Below are positions 1-6,444 of a stretch of DNA of 9,137 bases, one piece after another. Numbering within the stretch: the stretch's first letter is position 1; each line of letters starts with the position of its first letter. The DNA comes from Methylococcaceae bacterium (GTDB lineage Bacteria; Pseudomonadota; Gammaproteobacteria; Methylococcales; Methylomonadaceae): the NCBI GenBank assembly GCA_030699345.1, contig JAUYMX010000338.1, positions 1 to 9,137 of the forward strand, given 5' to 3'. A model generated the notes under the pieces. That model was not told the DNA's origin, made no database searches, and saw nothing but the letters and a program-made list of their open reading frames with translations. A program made the translations under genes and the position numbers.

Positions 1-280
1 GCATAGCGCCATTGGTTTTGTGACCCCGGCGCAACGCCATGCCGGTTTGGACGAGATGCTGTTAGCGCAACGCAAAACGTTGTATGAAGCCGCCCGAGCT
101 TTGTATCCACGCCGCTGGAGTAAAAACACCCGTAACTGGACCAGAATCCATACGGTTCATTTGAATCCAGATCATGCCGAAACCCAACATAAAACCACTC
201 AGGAGCGTACCAACCAGAACAAAATAACCGCATAATAAATTTACACTGAGGCGACAACTAGCTTGAAATTTTCCGCACCG
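1..280 (+). mobile_element. Right end of an IS3-family insertion sequence
   Basis: This spans the transposase tail plus about 45 bp of non-coding right end. The outer boundary is inferred, probably between 265 and 280 near the TTGAAATTTTCCGCACCG stretch. Neither the other terminal inverted repeat nor a target duplication is visible. The element stops just before the cupin gene, whose usual first residues are hard to find, which suggests that it landed in or at the 5' end of that gene. Confidence 0.6.
2..235 (+). CDS. IS3-family transposase, C-terminal fragment (5' part outside window)
   Basis: The reading frame is open from the left edge and ends at TAA 233-235, giving about 77 residues. The start HSAIGFVTPAQRHAG, followed by a run like LYEAARALYPRRWS and a TRNW motif, is the typical end of the rve integrase core and tail of IS3-family OrfB transposases. 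These proteins cut and join the element ends with a DDE active site, which lies upstream of the window. Downstream, the GCGACAACTA-CTTGA stretch resembles non-coding right ends of this group as I remember them. The upstream part cannot be seen, so it is unknown whether the element is intact. The ATG-like starts inside this frame are internal and not real starts. Confidence 0.85.
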   Translation, partial: HSAIGFVTPAQRHAGLDEMLLAQRKTLYEAARALYPRRWSKNTRNWTRIHTVHLNPDHAETQHKTTQERTNQNKITA

Positions 281-288
281 CTGCCAAT

Positions 289-729
289 GTGCCTGCACGA
301 ACTAAGCCTTCCGTCTATCCGGAGCCATTCGCATCGCGCATGGCGGGCAGAGTGAAGCACCCACTTGGCGATCTGTTTGGCCTGACAAACTTTGGCGTAA
401 ATTTAACCCGTCTGGCTCCTAATGCAGTCTCGGCACTTCGCCATGCACACACCAAGCAAGACGAGTTTGTGTATATCCTTCAAGGTCAGCCGACACTACA
501 CACCGATGAAGGCCAAACCCAGCTGTCTCCCGGAATGTGCGCAGGTTTTAAGGCAGGTACAGACAACGGACACCGCCTAGTCAATGAAACCACAGAGGAA
601 GTTGTGTACCTCGAAGTCGGCGACAGAACACCGGGAGACGAAGGGAGCTATCCCGATGACGACCTCAAAGCCTTGCTCGTTGAAGGAAATTGGGAATTCG
701 TCCACAGAGATGGCACGCCGTATGTGTGA
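289..729 (+). CDS. Single-domain cupin protein, possibly 5'-truncated by the neighbouring IS
   Basis: A 146-residue cupin-fold protein if read from GTG 289. Cupin motif 1 is visible with putative metal ligands H52, H54 and E59 (RHAHTKQDEFVYILQG), followed by a GMCAGFKAG turn and H95 in motif 2. The end PGDEGSYPDDDL with DGTPY is typical of a family of small soluble 'cupin domain-containing' proteins of unknown substrate. The frame stays open back to a stop at 259-261, but the only usable start in that stretch is GTG 289, with no clear Shine-Dalgarno before it. Family members usually have several more residues ahead of the YPEPF segment. The IS end just upstream may therefore have removed the native start. 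The fold is secure; the enzymatic role is unknown. Confidence 0.8.
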   Translation: MPARTKPSVYPEPFASRMAGRVKHPLGDLFGLTNFGVNLTRLAPNAVSALRHAHTKQDEFVYILQGQPTLHTDEGQTQLSPGMCAGFKAGTDNGHRLVNETTEEVVYLEVGDRTPGDEGSYPDDDLKALLVEGNWEFVHRDGTPYV

Positions 730-771
730 GGTGGACATTAAACTTCAAATGAAGGCTAATGCAGCCCTGTG

Positions 772-850
772 GTCGGGCATGCTGTTTATGCCCGACATCA
801 ATATACGAAAAATGTTGGGCAACGAGAAGATGTTACCCAACCTACCCGAC
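772..850. repeat. Paired stem-loops in the cupin-creA gap
   Basis: Two hairpins sit in the 246-bp gap between the cupin gene and creA. The first is a perfect 9-bp stem, GTCGGGCAT (772-780) with ATGCCCGAC (788-796), around a 7-nt loop. The second is a 10-bp stem with one mismatch, 814-823 with 832-841. A further CCCGAC at 845-850 could pair with GTCGGG at 772-777. No T-run follows the first hairpin, so it is not a canonical terminator. The GTTGGGTAAC-type stem (read on the minus strand) resembles dispersed palindromic repeats found in many genomes; only a genome-wide search would prove that. Apart from this I see no gene or clear promoter in 730-975. Confidence 0.55.
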
Positions 851-975
851 TACGCACTGCGCAAGATATACAATAGATTTTTACCCCTGCTCCATTCTCG
901 TCAAGTGCGTTTGATTTGCTTAATGGTAATGCAAGCGGGGAAATGAGGTTTTTGAATTTTTTAAGGGGTTCTGTG

Positions 976-1443
976 ATGAAAAACAACATTGTCAGCAGCT
1001 TATTTTTACTGATTTTTACTACCTCAGCGCTGGCCGATTTAATCGGTTCCGTTGATACCGACTTTAAACTCCTTGGGCCGGACAATAAAATAGTCATTGA
1101 AGCATTTGACGATCCGGACATTGCCGGTGTGACCTGTTATATCAGCCGGGCGAAAACCGGCGGTATCTCTGGCGCCGTCGGTGTGGCTGAAGACACTTCC
1201 GACGCGTCTTTGTCATGCCATCAAACCGGACCGGTGAATCTTGACCCGAAAATCAAAGCAGGCGAACGTGAGGGTGAGGATGTATTTAAAAAGCGCACCT
1301 CACTTGTTTTCAAGTCGATGCAGGTGGTCAGGTTCTATGATAAAAACCGCAACACTTTAGTTTATATGGTCTACAGCGACCGGATATTAAAAGGCTCGCC
1401 GAAAAACAGCGTTTCCGCCGTACCTGTCCTGCCTTGGCGTTAA
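976..1443 (+). CDS. creA: CreA family periplasmic protein
   Basis: A 155-residue protein that closely follows E. coli CreA. The order is: signal peptide MKNNIVSSLFLLIFTTSALA with likely cleavage after ALA, then IGSVDTDFKLLGPDNKIVIE, the segment AFDDPD..GVTCYISRAKTGG, AEDTSDASLSCHQ, VFKKRTSLVFKSMQVVRFYD, and the end SPKNSVSAVPVLPWR. It is predicted to be exported to the periplasm. Its biochemical role is not established; the family is named from the E. coli creABCD locus, but no creBCD genes are seen here. ATG 976 is chosen over an in-frame ATG at 916 because it starts directly at the signal peptide and is preceded by AAGGGG at 963-968. It converges with rnfH and the two stop codons overlap, so transcription from each side must run into the other gene. 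Confidence 0.93.
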   Translation: MKNNIVSSLFLLIFTTSALADLIGSVDTDFKLLGPDNKIVIEAFDDPDIAGVTCYISRAKTGGISGAVGVAEDTSDASLSCHQTGPVNLDPKIKAGEREGEDVFKKRTSLVFKSMQVVRFYDKNRNTLVYMVYSDRILKGSPKNSVSAVPVLPWR

Positions 1444-1700
1444 CGTCTGCGCCGTTGCACTGTTTGCGGATCGACGGTTATTTGGCGATAAATCTCGACT
1501 CTATCGCCATCCTTTACAGCCTTATCCAGCGCGGCAATTTTGCCGAATATACCCACTTTCTGGCTAGCCAGGTTTATCTCGGGGTAAAGCTTTAATACGC
1601 CGGACAGGTTGATGGTTTCTTCTATAGTGCTGTTATCCGGCACTTCCAGCCGCATCCATAGCTGTCTATCGGATTCTGCGTAGCAAACTCCAACATTCAT
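1440..1700 (-). CDS. rnfH: RnfH family protein (UPF0125), last gene of the rnf operon
   Basis: An 86-residue protein of the RnfH/UPF0125 family, which has a small ubiquitin-like (MoaD/ThiS-type) fold. Typical segments are VGVCYAESDRQLW near the N-terminus, a central KLYPEINLASQKVGIFGKIA, and LKDGDRVEIYR-like text near the end (here VKDGDRVEIYRQITVDP), with a basic RRRR tail. Its biochemical role is unknown; it accompanies rnf operons in Rhodobacter, Azotobacter and relatives and is suspected of helping assembly or maturation. A strong AGGAGG (1705-1710) precedes the ATG, and the start overlaps the rnfE stop in an ATGA, pointing to translational coupling. The stop (TAA read from 1442 to 1440) shares bases with the creA stop. 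No hairpin terminator is evident beyond it. Confidence 0.92.
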   Translation of the reverse strand: MNVGVCYAESDRQLWMRLEVPDNSTIEETINLSGVLKLYPEINLASQKVGIFGKIAALDKAVKDGDRVEIYRQITVDPQTVQRRRR

Positions 1701-2392
1701 AATTCCTCCTCAGCAATAACAGGGGGTAATACGGTTACAGGTTTTCTTTGTGCGAGTTTTTGGTCGATCAGGCGCTTACCGACGATCAAAAAACCCAGCA
1801 TGATGAAACCACCGGGCGGCAGCGCCATCAATAAAAAGCCTTTGTAGTCAGGGATAACGGTGACTTCCAGAAACCTGAACGATTCGCCCAGCAACAATGA
1901 GGCATTGGCGAATACGGTGCCCGCTGCGCTGATTTCTCTTGCCGCACCGAGCGCGACCAGCACAAGGAGGAAACCTAAGCCCATCATAAAACCATCCCAC
2001 AAGGCTTCCTTGACCGGCTGCTTGGAGGCAAAAGCTTCGGCACGGCCCAATAAAGCGCAGTTAGTGACGATTAACGCAATGAACAAGCCCAATACTTTAT
2101 AGAGTTCGTGCGCCCAGGCATTCATTAAAATATCGACTAACGTCACCAGTGCGGCAATCAGTAAGACAAAAATCGGAATGCGGATTTCACTGGGGATTAA
2201 ATGCCGGGTAAGCGAAATCAAACCGTTCGACGCGGTAATCACCACCAATGTTGCCAGGCCCATGCCCAAGCCGTTGGTGGCTGTGCCGGTCACGGCCAGT
2301 AACGGGCACAGCGCCAGGTTTTGGCCGAACACGATATTGTTGTTCCAAAGACCATCGCTGGCGATTTTGCGGAAGCTTTCTGATAGAAACAT
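1697..2392 (-). CDS. rnfE: Rnf electron transport complex subunit RnfE (membrane)
   Basis: A 231-residue integral membrane protein, the same length as E. coli RsxE, with about six hydrophobic helices. It is homologous to RnfA and to NqrD/NqrE. In the known Rnf structures RnfA and RnfE face each other in inverted orientation, and conserved cysteines from both hold a [2Fe-2S] cluster in the middle of the membrane. The matching cysteines here are C29 in NLALCPLLAVTGTA and C112 in ALIVTNCALLGRAEAF. The N-terminal segment WNNNIVFGQNLALCP is a family hallmark. A strong AAGGAG (2399-2404) lies 6 nt before the ATG, and the rnfG stop is only 10 bp upstream, so it is part of the same transcript. Confidence 0.96.
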   Translation of the reverse strand: MFLSESFRKIASDGLWNNNIVFGQNLALCPLLAVTGTATNGLGMGLATLVVITASNGLISLTRHLIPSEIRIPIFVLLIAALVTLVDILMNAWAHELYKVLGLFIALIVTNCALLGRAEAFASKQPVKEALWDGFMMGLGFLLVLVALGAAREISAAGTVFANASLLLGESFRFLEVTVIPDYKGFLLMALPPGGFIMLGFLIVGKRLIDQKLAQRKPVTVLPPVIAEEEL

Positions 2393-2402
2393 GGCGATCT
2401 CC

Positions 2403-3113
2403 TTAAGGATTGATCAGTTGGGCCTGATGTGCTTTAAATAACTGCAAGCCGCGATTGATTGCCTGGACTGATTTGCGCGGGGTGATGGTGGCACCGGCAA
2501 ACTGGTCGAATTCACCGCCGTCTTTTTTAACCGCCCATTGTGTCGGCGTTAAATTGTCCAAAGAGCGACCGGCAAAGTTCAATATCCAATCCGACTTGGT
2601 GACTTCGATTTTGTCGCCCAGCCCTGGAGTTTCTTTGTGATTGAGCACGCGCACGCCCAAAATATTACCCTCGCGGTCTACACCCATAATCATATTGATC
2701 GCACCGGAATAGCCGTCGGGGGCGATAAATTTGTAACACACGGCGGTAACTTTGCCGGATTTCTTGGCCAGATAAACGATGGTTTCGTTCGCACCGATGT
2801 TGTATTCCGCCGACGGGATCGTTAGCGTGTCTTGCAGCATGTCGTTGTCATGTAACCCAGCCGGGACGACTTCTTCCAGCGATTTGATCAAGTCTTCATC
2901 GAGCCGCCGTTGGATAGTGCCTTCGGTACTGCAATTGGTAACCCCCAGCAACACACTGGCGATTAACGCGAAGCCCGCTAAGATGCCGGTTTGAAATTCC
3001 AGCTTGGGTCTAAGCCTCGCAAGATTTGCTGGTTCCAGCCAGCGCTTTAGCCATTCCAGGTATTTACCGACTTGGTCTTGTAAGCGTTGGATAGTTACTG
3101 GGTCAATTTTCAT
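2403..3113 (-). CDS. rnfG: Rnf complex subunit RnfG (covalent FMN carrier)
   Basis: A 236-residue protein with one transmembrane helix (about residues 41-59, QTGILAGFALIASVLLG) and a periplasmic FMN-binding domain. RnfG carries an FMN linked through a phosphoester to a threonine, attached by the flavin transferase ApbE. The motif here is D203-QFAGATIT with acceptor T209. The residue usually Ser or Thr two places before the alanine is Ala (A206), a mild departure. Other family marks are APDGYSGAI, NHKETPGLGDKIE and WAVKKDGGEFDQF. The protein is about 30 residues longer than E. coli RsxG because of an amphipathic, charged N-terminus before the helix. The Shine-Dalgarno ahead of ATG 3113 is weak, so a shorter product cannot be excluded. 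It is separated from rnfD by 170 bp holding a palindromic repeat, unlike the tight spacing elsewhere in the operon. Confidence 0.95.
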   Translation of the reverse strand: MKIDPVTIQRLQDQVGKYLEWLKRWLEPANLARLRPKLEFQTGILAGFALIASVLLGVTNCSTEGTIQRRLDEDLIKSLEEVVPAGLHDNDMLQDTLTIPSAEYNIGANETIVYLAKKSGKVTAVCYKFIAPDGYSGAINMIMGVDREGNILGVRVLNHKETPGLGDKIEVTKSDWILNFAGRSLDNLTPTQWAVKKDGGEFDQFAGATITPRKSVQAINRGLQLFKAHQAQLINP

Positions 3114-3137
3114 GGTTTGCGCTCTGTTGCATTAATC

Positions 3138-3254
3138 GTTCCCATGCTCCAGCGTATCCTCTGGGGCATAAATGGGAATGCCGCTTTGTGACGCTCTAGC
3201 GTCACGCAACGCCGAAGCGTTGCTGGATGAGTTCCCACGCTGGAGCGTGGGAAC
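3138..3254. repeat. Multi-hairpin dispersed palindromic repeat inside the rnf operon
   Basis: A 117-bp unit made of four successive hairpins. They are an imperfect outer stem, GTTCCCATGCTCCA pairing with TGGGGCATAAATGGGAAT (3138-3178); an 8-bp perfect stem 3188-3195/3198-3205; a 7-bp perfect stem with a CGAA tetraloop, 3206-3212/3217-3223; and an 11-bp perfect stem GTTCCCACGCT/AGCGTGGGAAC (3231-3241/3244-3254). This design matches the 'cgttcccacgctccagcgtgggaac' type intergenic repeats that I recall as abundant in methanotrophs and other gammaproteobacteria. It lies between the rnfD stop and the rnfG start, so it is transcribed within the operon and would fold in the mRNA. No coding frame or terminal inverted repeats of an IS are seen. 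Copy number in this genome is unknown from the window. Confidence 0.85.
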
Positions 3255-3283
3255 TATCAATTATTTACGCTCCGACCCTATTA

Positions 3284-4354
3284 TTATTTCGGTATTTCAA
3301 GTGGCTTGCCTTTACGGTCACGCCCGTAGATCCGGGGTTTAATATAATGATCAATCAACGGTGTCGCCGAGTTCATCAACAGCACGGCAAAACCCGCGCC
3401 CTCGGGATAGGCACCCCAGGTACGGATAACGAAAATAAGCAGCCCGCAACCGGCGCCAAACACCAGTTGGCCTGTCCTTGTATTCGGTGAAGTGACATAA
3501 TCGGTGGCGATAAAAAATGCCAAACACATCATCGCACCTGAATTTAAATGCAGCAGCGGGCCGACATAATGCTCACTATCAATGAGATGAAAAACGCCAG
3601 ATAACAACACAACCGTCAACAATAACGACACCGGAATCTGCCATTGAATAACTCCTTTACGGATTAGCCACACACCGCCCAAGCCCAGTAACAGCGCAGA
3701 GTTTTCGCCCATACTGCCGCGCGTCCAGCCGATAAAATCAAGAAAACCGGAATATTCCTTGAGGATGTCGGTCTATAAACGGTTTTGAGAAAATTCAGTT
3801 TTGATATATCCCAAAGTGGTCGCGCCAGTCGTTGCATCCAGATTTTCCAAGCCTGCAAAAGTGATGCGCCAGCTTTCGATCAGCCCTGGCGAATCCGAAA
3901 AAAACAGCGGCGACACATTAGCCCAAGTGGTCATTTCGATAGGAAAGGAGATCAGCAAAGCGACCCTGGCCAGCATGGCCGGATTAAACAGGTTTTGCCC
4001 CAGGCCACCATAGACTTGCTTGCCTAATACAATCGCCAGTCCGGAGCCAACCACGCCTATCCACCAAGGCGCCCAAGGCGGTAAGGTCATCGCCAACAGC
4101 CAGCCGGTTAATAGTGCCGAGCCATCCATAATGACCGGCGTGGCTGCCCTGCCCGCCAGGCGGATACAGAAAGCTTCAAACCCCATTGCCGACACCACGG
4201 TAATCACAAACAAATTGAGCGCCGGCCAGCCGAAACACCAAATGCCGAATACCGTCGCCGGTGTTAGTGCCAGCATGACTTGCCACATAATTTGGCTGAC
4301 GCTGGATTTAGCGCCGACATGCGCGCCGCTGCTGGGTTTTAGATGTGGAATCAT
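3284..4354 (-). pseudogene. rnfD: Rnf complex subunit RnfD, interrupted by an in-frame TAG at codon 194
   Basis: A full-length rnfD frame (357 codons with the final stop; E. coli RsxD has about 352 residues) broken by one amber codon, read on the minus strand at 3775-3773. The first 193 residues contain the early transmembrane helices and the covalent-FMN motif D173-ATTGATT with acceptor T179. After the stop, the same frame continues without shift as TDILKEYSGFLDFIGWTRGS and then MGENSALLLGLGG, HLNSGAMMCLAFFIATDYVT and the C-terminal helices, ending in TAA at 3284. RnfD is the NqrB-like membrane subunit that binds FMN and is central to ion translocation. The start ATG overlaps the rnfC stop by 4 bp. 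A restart at ATG 3712 would lack the linker and has no good ribosome site. The break may be a real nonsense mutation, a suppressed codon or a base-calling error; the unbroken conservation after it argues that any loss is very recent. Confidence 0.9.
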
Positions 4355-5880
4355 ACTGCCGCCTCTTGTTCGGCTTTTAACCGTTCGCGTTCAGCTTTCG
4401 CAGCCAACCGTGCCAATTCTTCTTCGCGTTGCTGCTGGGCAATGCGTTCCAAGCGGGCATTGCGATCATCGATCAAACGTTTGGTTTGCTCGGATTTGTG
4501 CGCCGCTTGCTGTCTGGCCATCACTTCGCCAGAGGCATATTTAAAATACTGTACTAACGGAATATTGGACGGACAGATATAAGAGCAGCAACCGCAACTG
4601 ATACAGTCTTTTAAGCCAATATCGACGGCCGCATCCAGTTGGTTAACGCGGATATTGTTGGCCATATCCAGCGGCCGCAAACCCGCCGGGCAAACAGTCA
4701 CGCAACTGGCGCAACGGATACAGGGCTTTTCATCGGTATCTTTAAGTTCGCTTTGCGTTAACGCCAGAATGCCGCTGGTAGCTTTAACAGTTGGTAATCC
4801 CGAATGCGGTAAAGAATCGCCCATCATCGGCCCGCCCATAATGATGCGTGCGGTGTCTTCACTATTTACTTCACAAAAATTGAACAGTTCGGAGATTAAA
4901 GTTCCCAGCGGCACTTCGACATTCATGGGCCGCCCCACCGCGCCGCCTGACACGGTAATCACGCGGCTGACTAGCGGTTGTCCGTAGCGTATGGCTTTAT
5001 GAGTCGCGTAAGCGGTGCCGACATTATGAATAGTCACACCGATTTCCGATGACCGGCAGCCGACCGGGACTTCTTTGCCGGTGACATAACGGATCAATTG
5101 CCGATCCCAGCCCATTGGATAGCGGGTAGGAATTTGTATCACCTTTATCTGCGGAAAAAGCTCTGCAGCGGCTCGCATGGCAAAATAAGCTTGCTGCTTG
5201 TTATCTTCAATCGCCACCACGGCATTGCACGTGTTCATGCCGGGCTGTCCTGCCAAACCACCTTCCGGCGAATTGGTCATGCCGTGCAACATCAAACGCA
5301 CGCCGTCGATAATCTGCTCGGCGCGCTCCTGCATTTGCCGGTCATCACAGCTTAAATAGGGTTCGCATTCGGCGCCGTTAATAATCAGCGTATCAATATG
5401 GTTCTCGCGCCCCATATTGAGCTTAACTGCTGTGGGGAAAGCCGCACCGCCCAAGCCGACAATGCCTGCGGCGCCGACACGTAAACTTATATCTTCAGGC
5501 GTTAACAGGAATGGGTCGGCCACTGGACAGGTTTCTATCCATTCGTCTTTGCCGTCGGTTTCCAACACGATCATGCGAATCGGTAAGGCCGAAGGATGCG
5601 GTGCCGGATAATCATTTACATCAAGAATGATGCCTGAGCTGGGCGCGTGAACCGGTGCGGAAATCAGGCCTTGGCTGTAAGCCAATAACTGGCCTTTCAG
5701 CACTCTGTCACCGACTCTAATCAGCGGTTCGGCGGGCTTACCGACATGTTGCTGTAAAGGGATATACAACTTTTTCGGTAACGGGAAGTTGTTGACTATG
5801 GGCTGAGAGGCGGTTTCAGCTTTACGCTCTTCAGCATGAACGCCGCCCCGAATGCGCTGTCTGGTGAAAAAACTTAACAT
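4351..5880 (-). CDS. rnfC: Rnf complex subunit RnfC (NADH/FMN and Fe-S subunit)
   Basis: A 509-residue peripheral subunit that exchanges electrons with NAD(H) on the cytoplasmic side. It starts with a barrel-sandwich region (FPLPKKLYIPLQQHVG, residues 32-47), followed by a Nuo51-like FMN/NADH-binding domain with GLGGAAFPT at 142-150 and IINGAECEPYL, then a SLBB segment (VPLGTLISEL). Two [4Fe-4S] ferredoxin-type motifs follow: C387-C390-C393-C397 and C426-C429-C432-C436. The tail from about 455 is a charged, Gln/Ala/Glu/Arg-rich helix, probably a coiled coil, much shorter than the long repeat tail of E. coli RsxC (about 740 residues). The start overlaps the rnfB stop by 7 bp and the stop overlaps the rnfD start by 4 bp, so translation is probably coupled. 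Confidence 0.97.
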   Translation of the reverse strand: MLSFFTRQRIRGGVHAEERKAETASQPIVNNFPLPKKLYIPLQQHVGKPAEPLIRVGDRVLKGQLLAYSQGLISAPVHAPSSGIILDVNDYPAPHPSALPIRMIVLETDGKDEWIETCPVADPFLLTPEDISLRVGAAGIVGLGGAAFPTAVKLNMGRENHIDTLIINGAECEPYLSCDDRQMQERAEQIIDGVRLMLHGMTNSPEGGLAGQPGMNTCNAVVAIEDNKQQAYFAMRAAAELFPQIKVIQIPTRYPMGWDRQLIRYVTGKEVPVGCRSSEIGVTIHNVGTAYATHKAIRYGQPLVSRVITVSGGAVGRPMNVEVPLGTLISELFNFCEVNSEDTARIIMGGPMMGDSLPHSGLPTVKATSGILALTQSELKDTDEKPCIRCASCVTVCPAGLRPLDMANNIRVNQLDAAVDIGLKDCISCGCCSYICPSNIPLVQYFKYASGEVMARQQAAHKSEQTKRLIDDRNARLERIAQQQREEELARLAAKAERERLKAEQEAAV

Positions 5881-6428
5881 ATACCGCTACTCGCTTCCGG
5901 CAGGCTGGGTTTATTCCAGCGCCAGTTACGTAAGGTGACTTCGATCGGATGCATTTGCAGGCATTCGGTCGGGCACACATCCACACATTTTTTGCAGCCT
6001 ATGCAGGCATCAGCCACCACCGCATGAATTTGCTTGGGTGCCCCGACGATGGCATCGGTAGGACACACTTTAAAACAGCGCGTGCAACCGGTGCAGGTAT
6101 CTTCACTGACTCTGGCAACCAATAATTCGGGCTCTTTGACGTCGTTTAAATCCAGGTCCAAGCCCAACAACGCGGCAATCTGTTCAGCCAGCGCGCTGCC
6201 GCCTGGGGGGCATATCGTAGCGGGTGCATTGCCATCGGCCAATGCTTCCGCCGCTGGCCTGCAACCGGGAAAGCCGCATTGCCCGCATTGCGATCCAGGC
6301 AACAAGGATTCCAGCTCATCGACAATCGGGCTGCTTTCGACTTTTAAATACCGGGCAGCAATACCCAGCAACAGGCCTAAAAAAAGGCCCAGTAAAGTTA
6401 AACTGACAATCGCGGATAAGACATACAT
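5874..6428 (-). CDS. rnfB: Rnf complex subunit RnfB (ferredoxin-type Fe-S protein)
   Basis: A 184-residue protein anchored by one N-terminal helix (MYVLSAIVSLTLLGLFLGLLL) and carrying a cytoplasmic iron-sulfur domain thought to be the docking site for ferredoxin or flavodoxin. Cysteines are in three sets: C48, C51, C56 and C73 (QCGQCGFPGC ... ICPPGG); C112, C115, C118 and C122; and C142, C145, C148 and C152, the last two sets being classical CxxCxxCxxxCP motifs. ATG 6428 is chosen over an upstream in-frame ATG at 6527 because it starts directly at the membrane anchor as in E. coli RsxB, has AGGAAAG about 5 nt upstream, and avoids a long overlap with rnfA. The rnfA stop is 16 bp upstream. Confidence 0.95.
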   Translation of the reverse strand: MYVLSAIVSLTLLGLFLGLLLGIAARYLKVESSPIVDELESLLPGSQCGQCGFPGCRPAAEALADGNAPATICPPGGSALAEQIAALLGLDLDLNDVKEPELLVARVSEDTCTGCTRCFKVCPTDAIVGAPKQIHAVVADACIGCKKCVDVCPTECLQMHPIEVTLRNWRWNKPSLPEASSGIC

Positions 6429-6444
6429 AGCTTCTTTCCTGACA

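Noticed and set aside
584..946. 120-residue plus-strand frame overlapping the cupin gene
   Set aside because: It shadows the cupin gene in another frame and then runs through hairpin-rich intergenic DNA; no recognisable domain.
916..975. Upstream start giving a longer CreA
   Set aside because: The extra residues do not resemble CreA, would bury the signal peptide, and the ribosome site AAGGGG fits ATG 976.
3138..3254. CRISPR array or MITE in the rnfD-rnfG gap
   Set aside because: There are no regularly spaced identical repeats, no long terminal inverted repeats and no visible target duplication; the structure is a set of different hairpins.
3773..3775. TAG as pyrrolysine
   Set aside because: Pyrrolysine decoding is confined to certain methanogens and a few other bacteria and has no known link to RnfD; nothing in the window supports it.
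3664..3858. Frameshift as the cause of the rnfD split
   Set aside because: The two halves are in the same frame (4354 and 3712 differ by a multiple of three) and sense codons continue right after TAG, so it is a single stop codon, not an indel.
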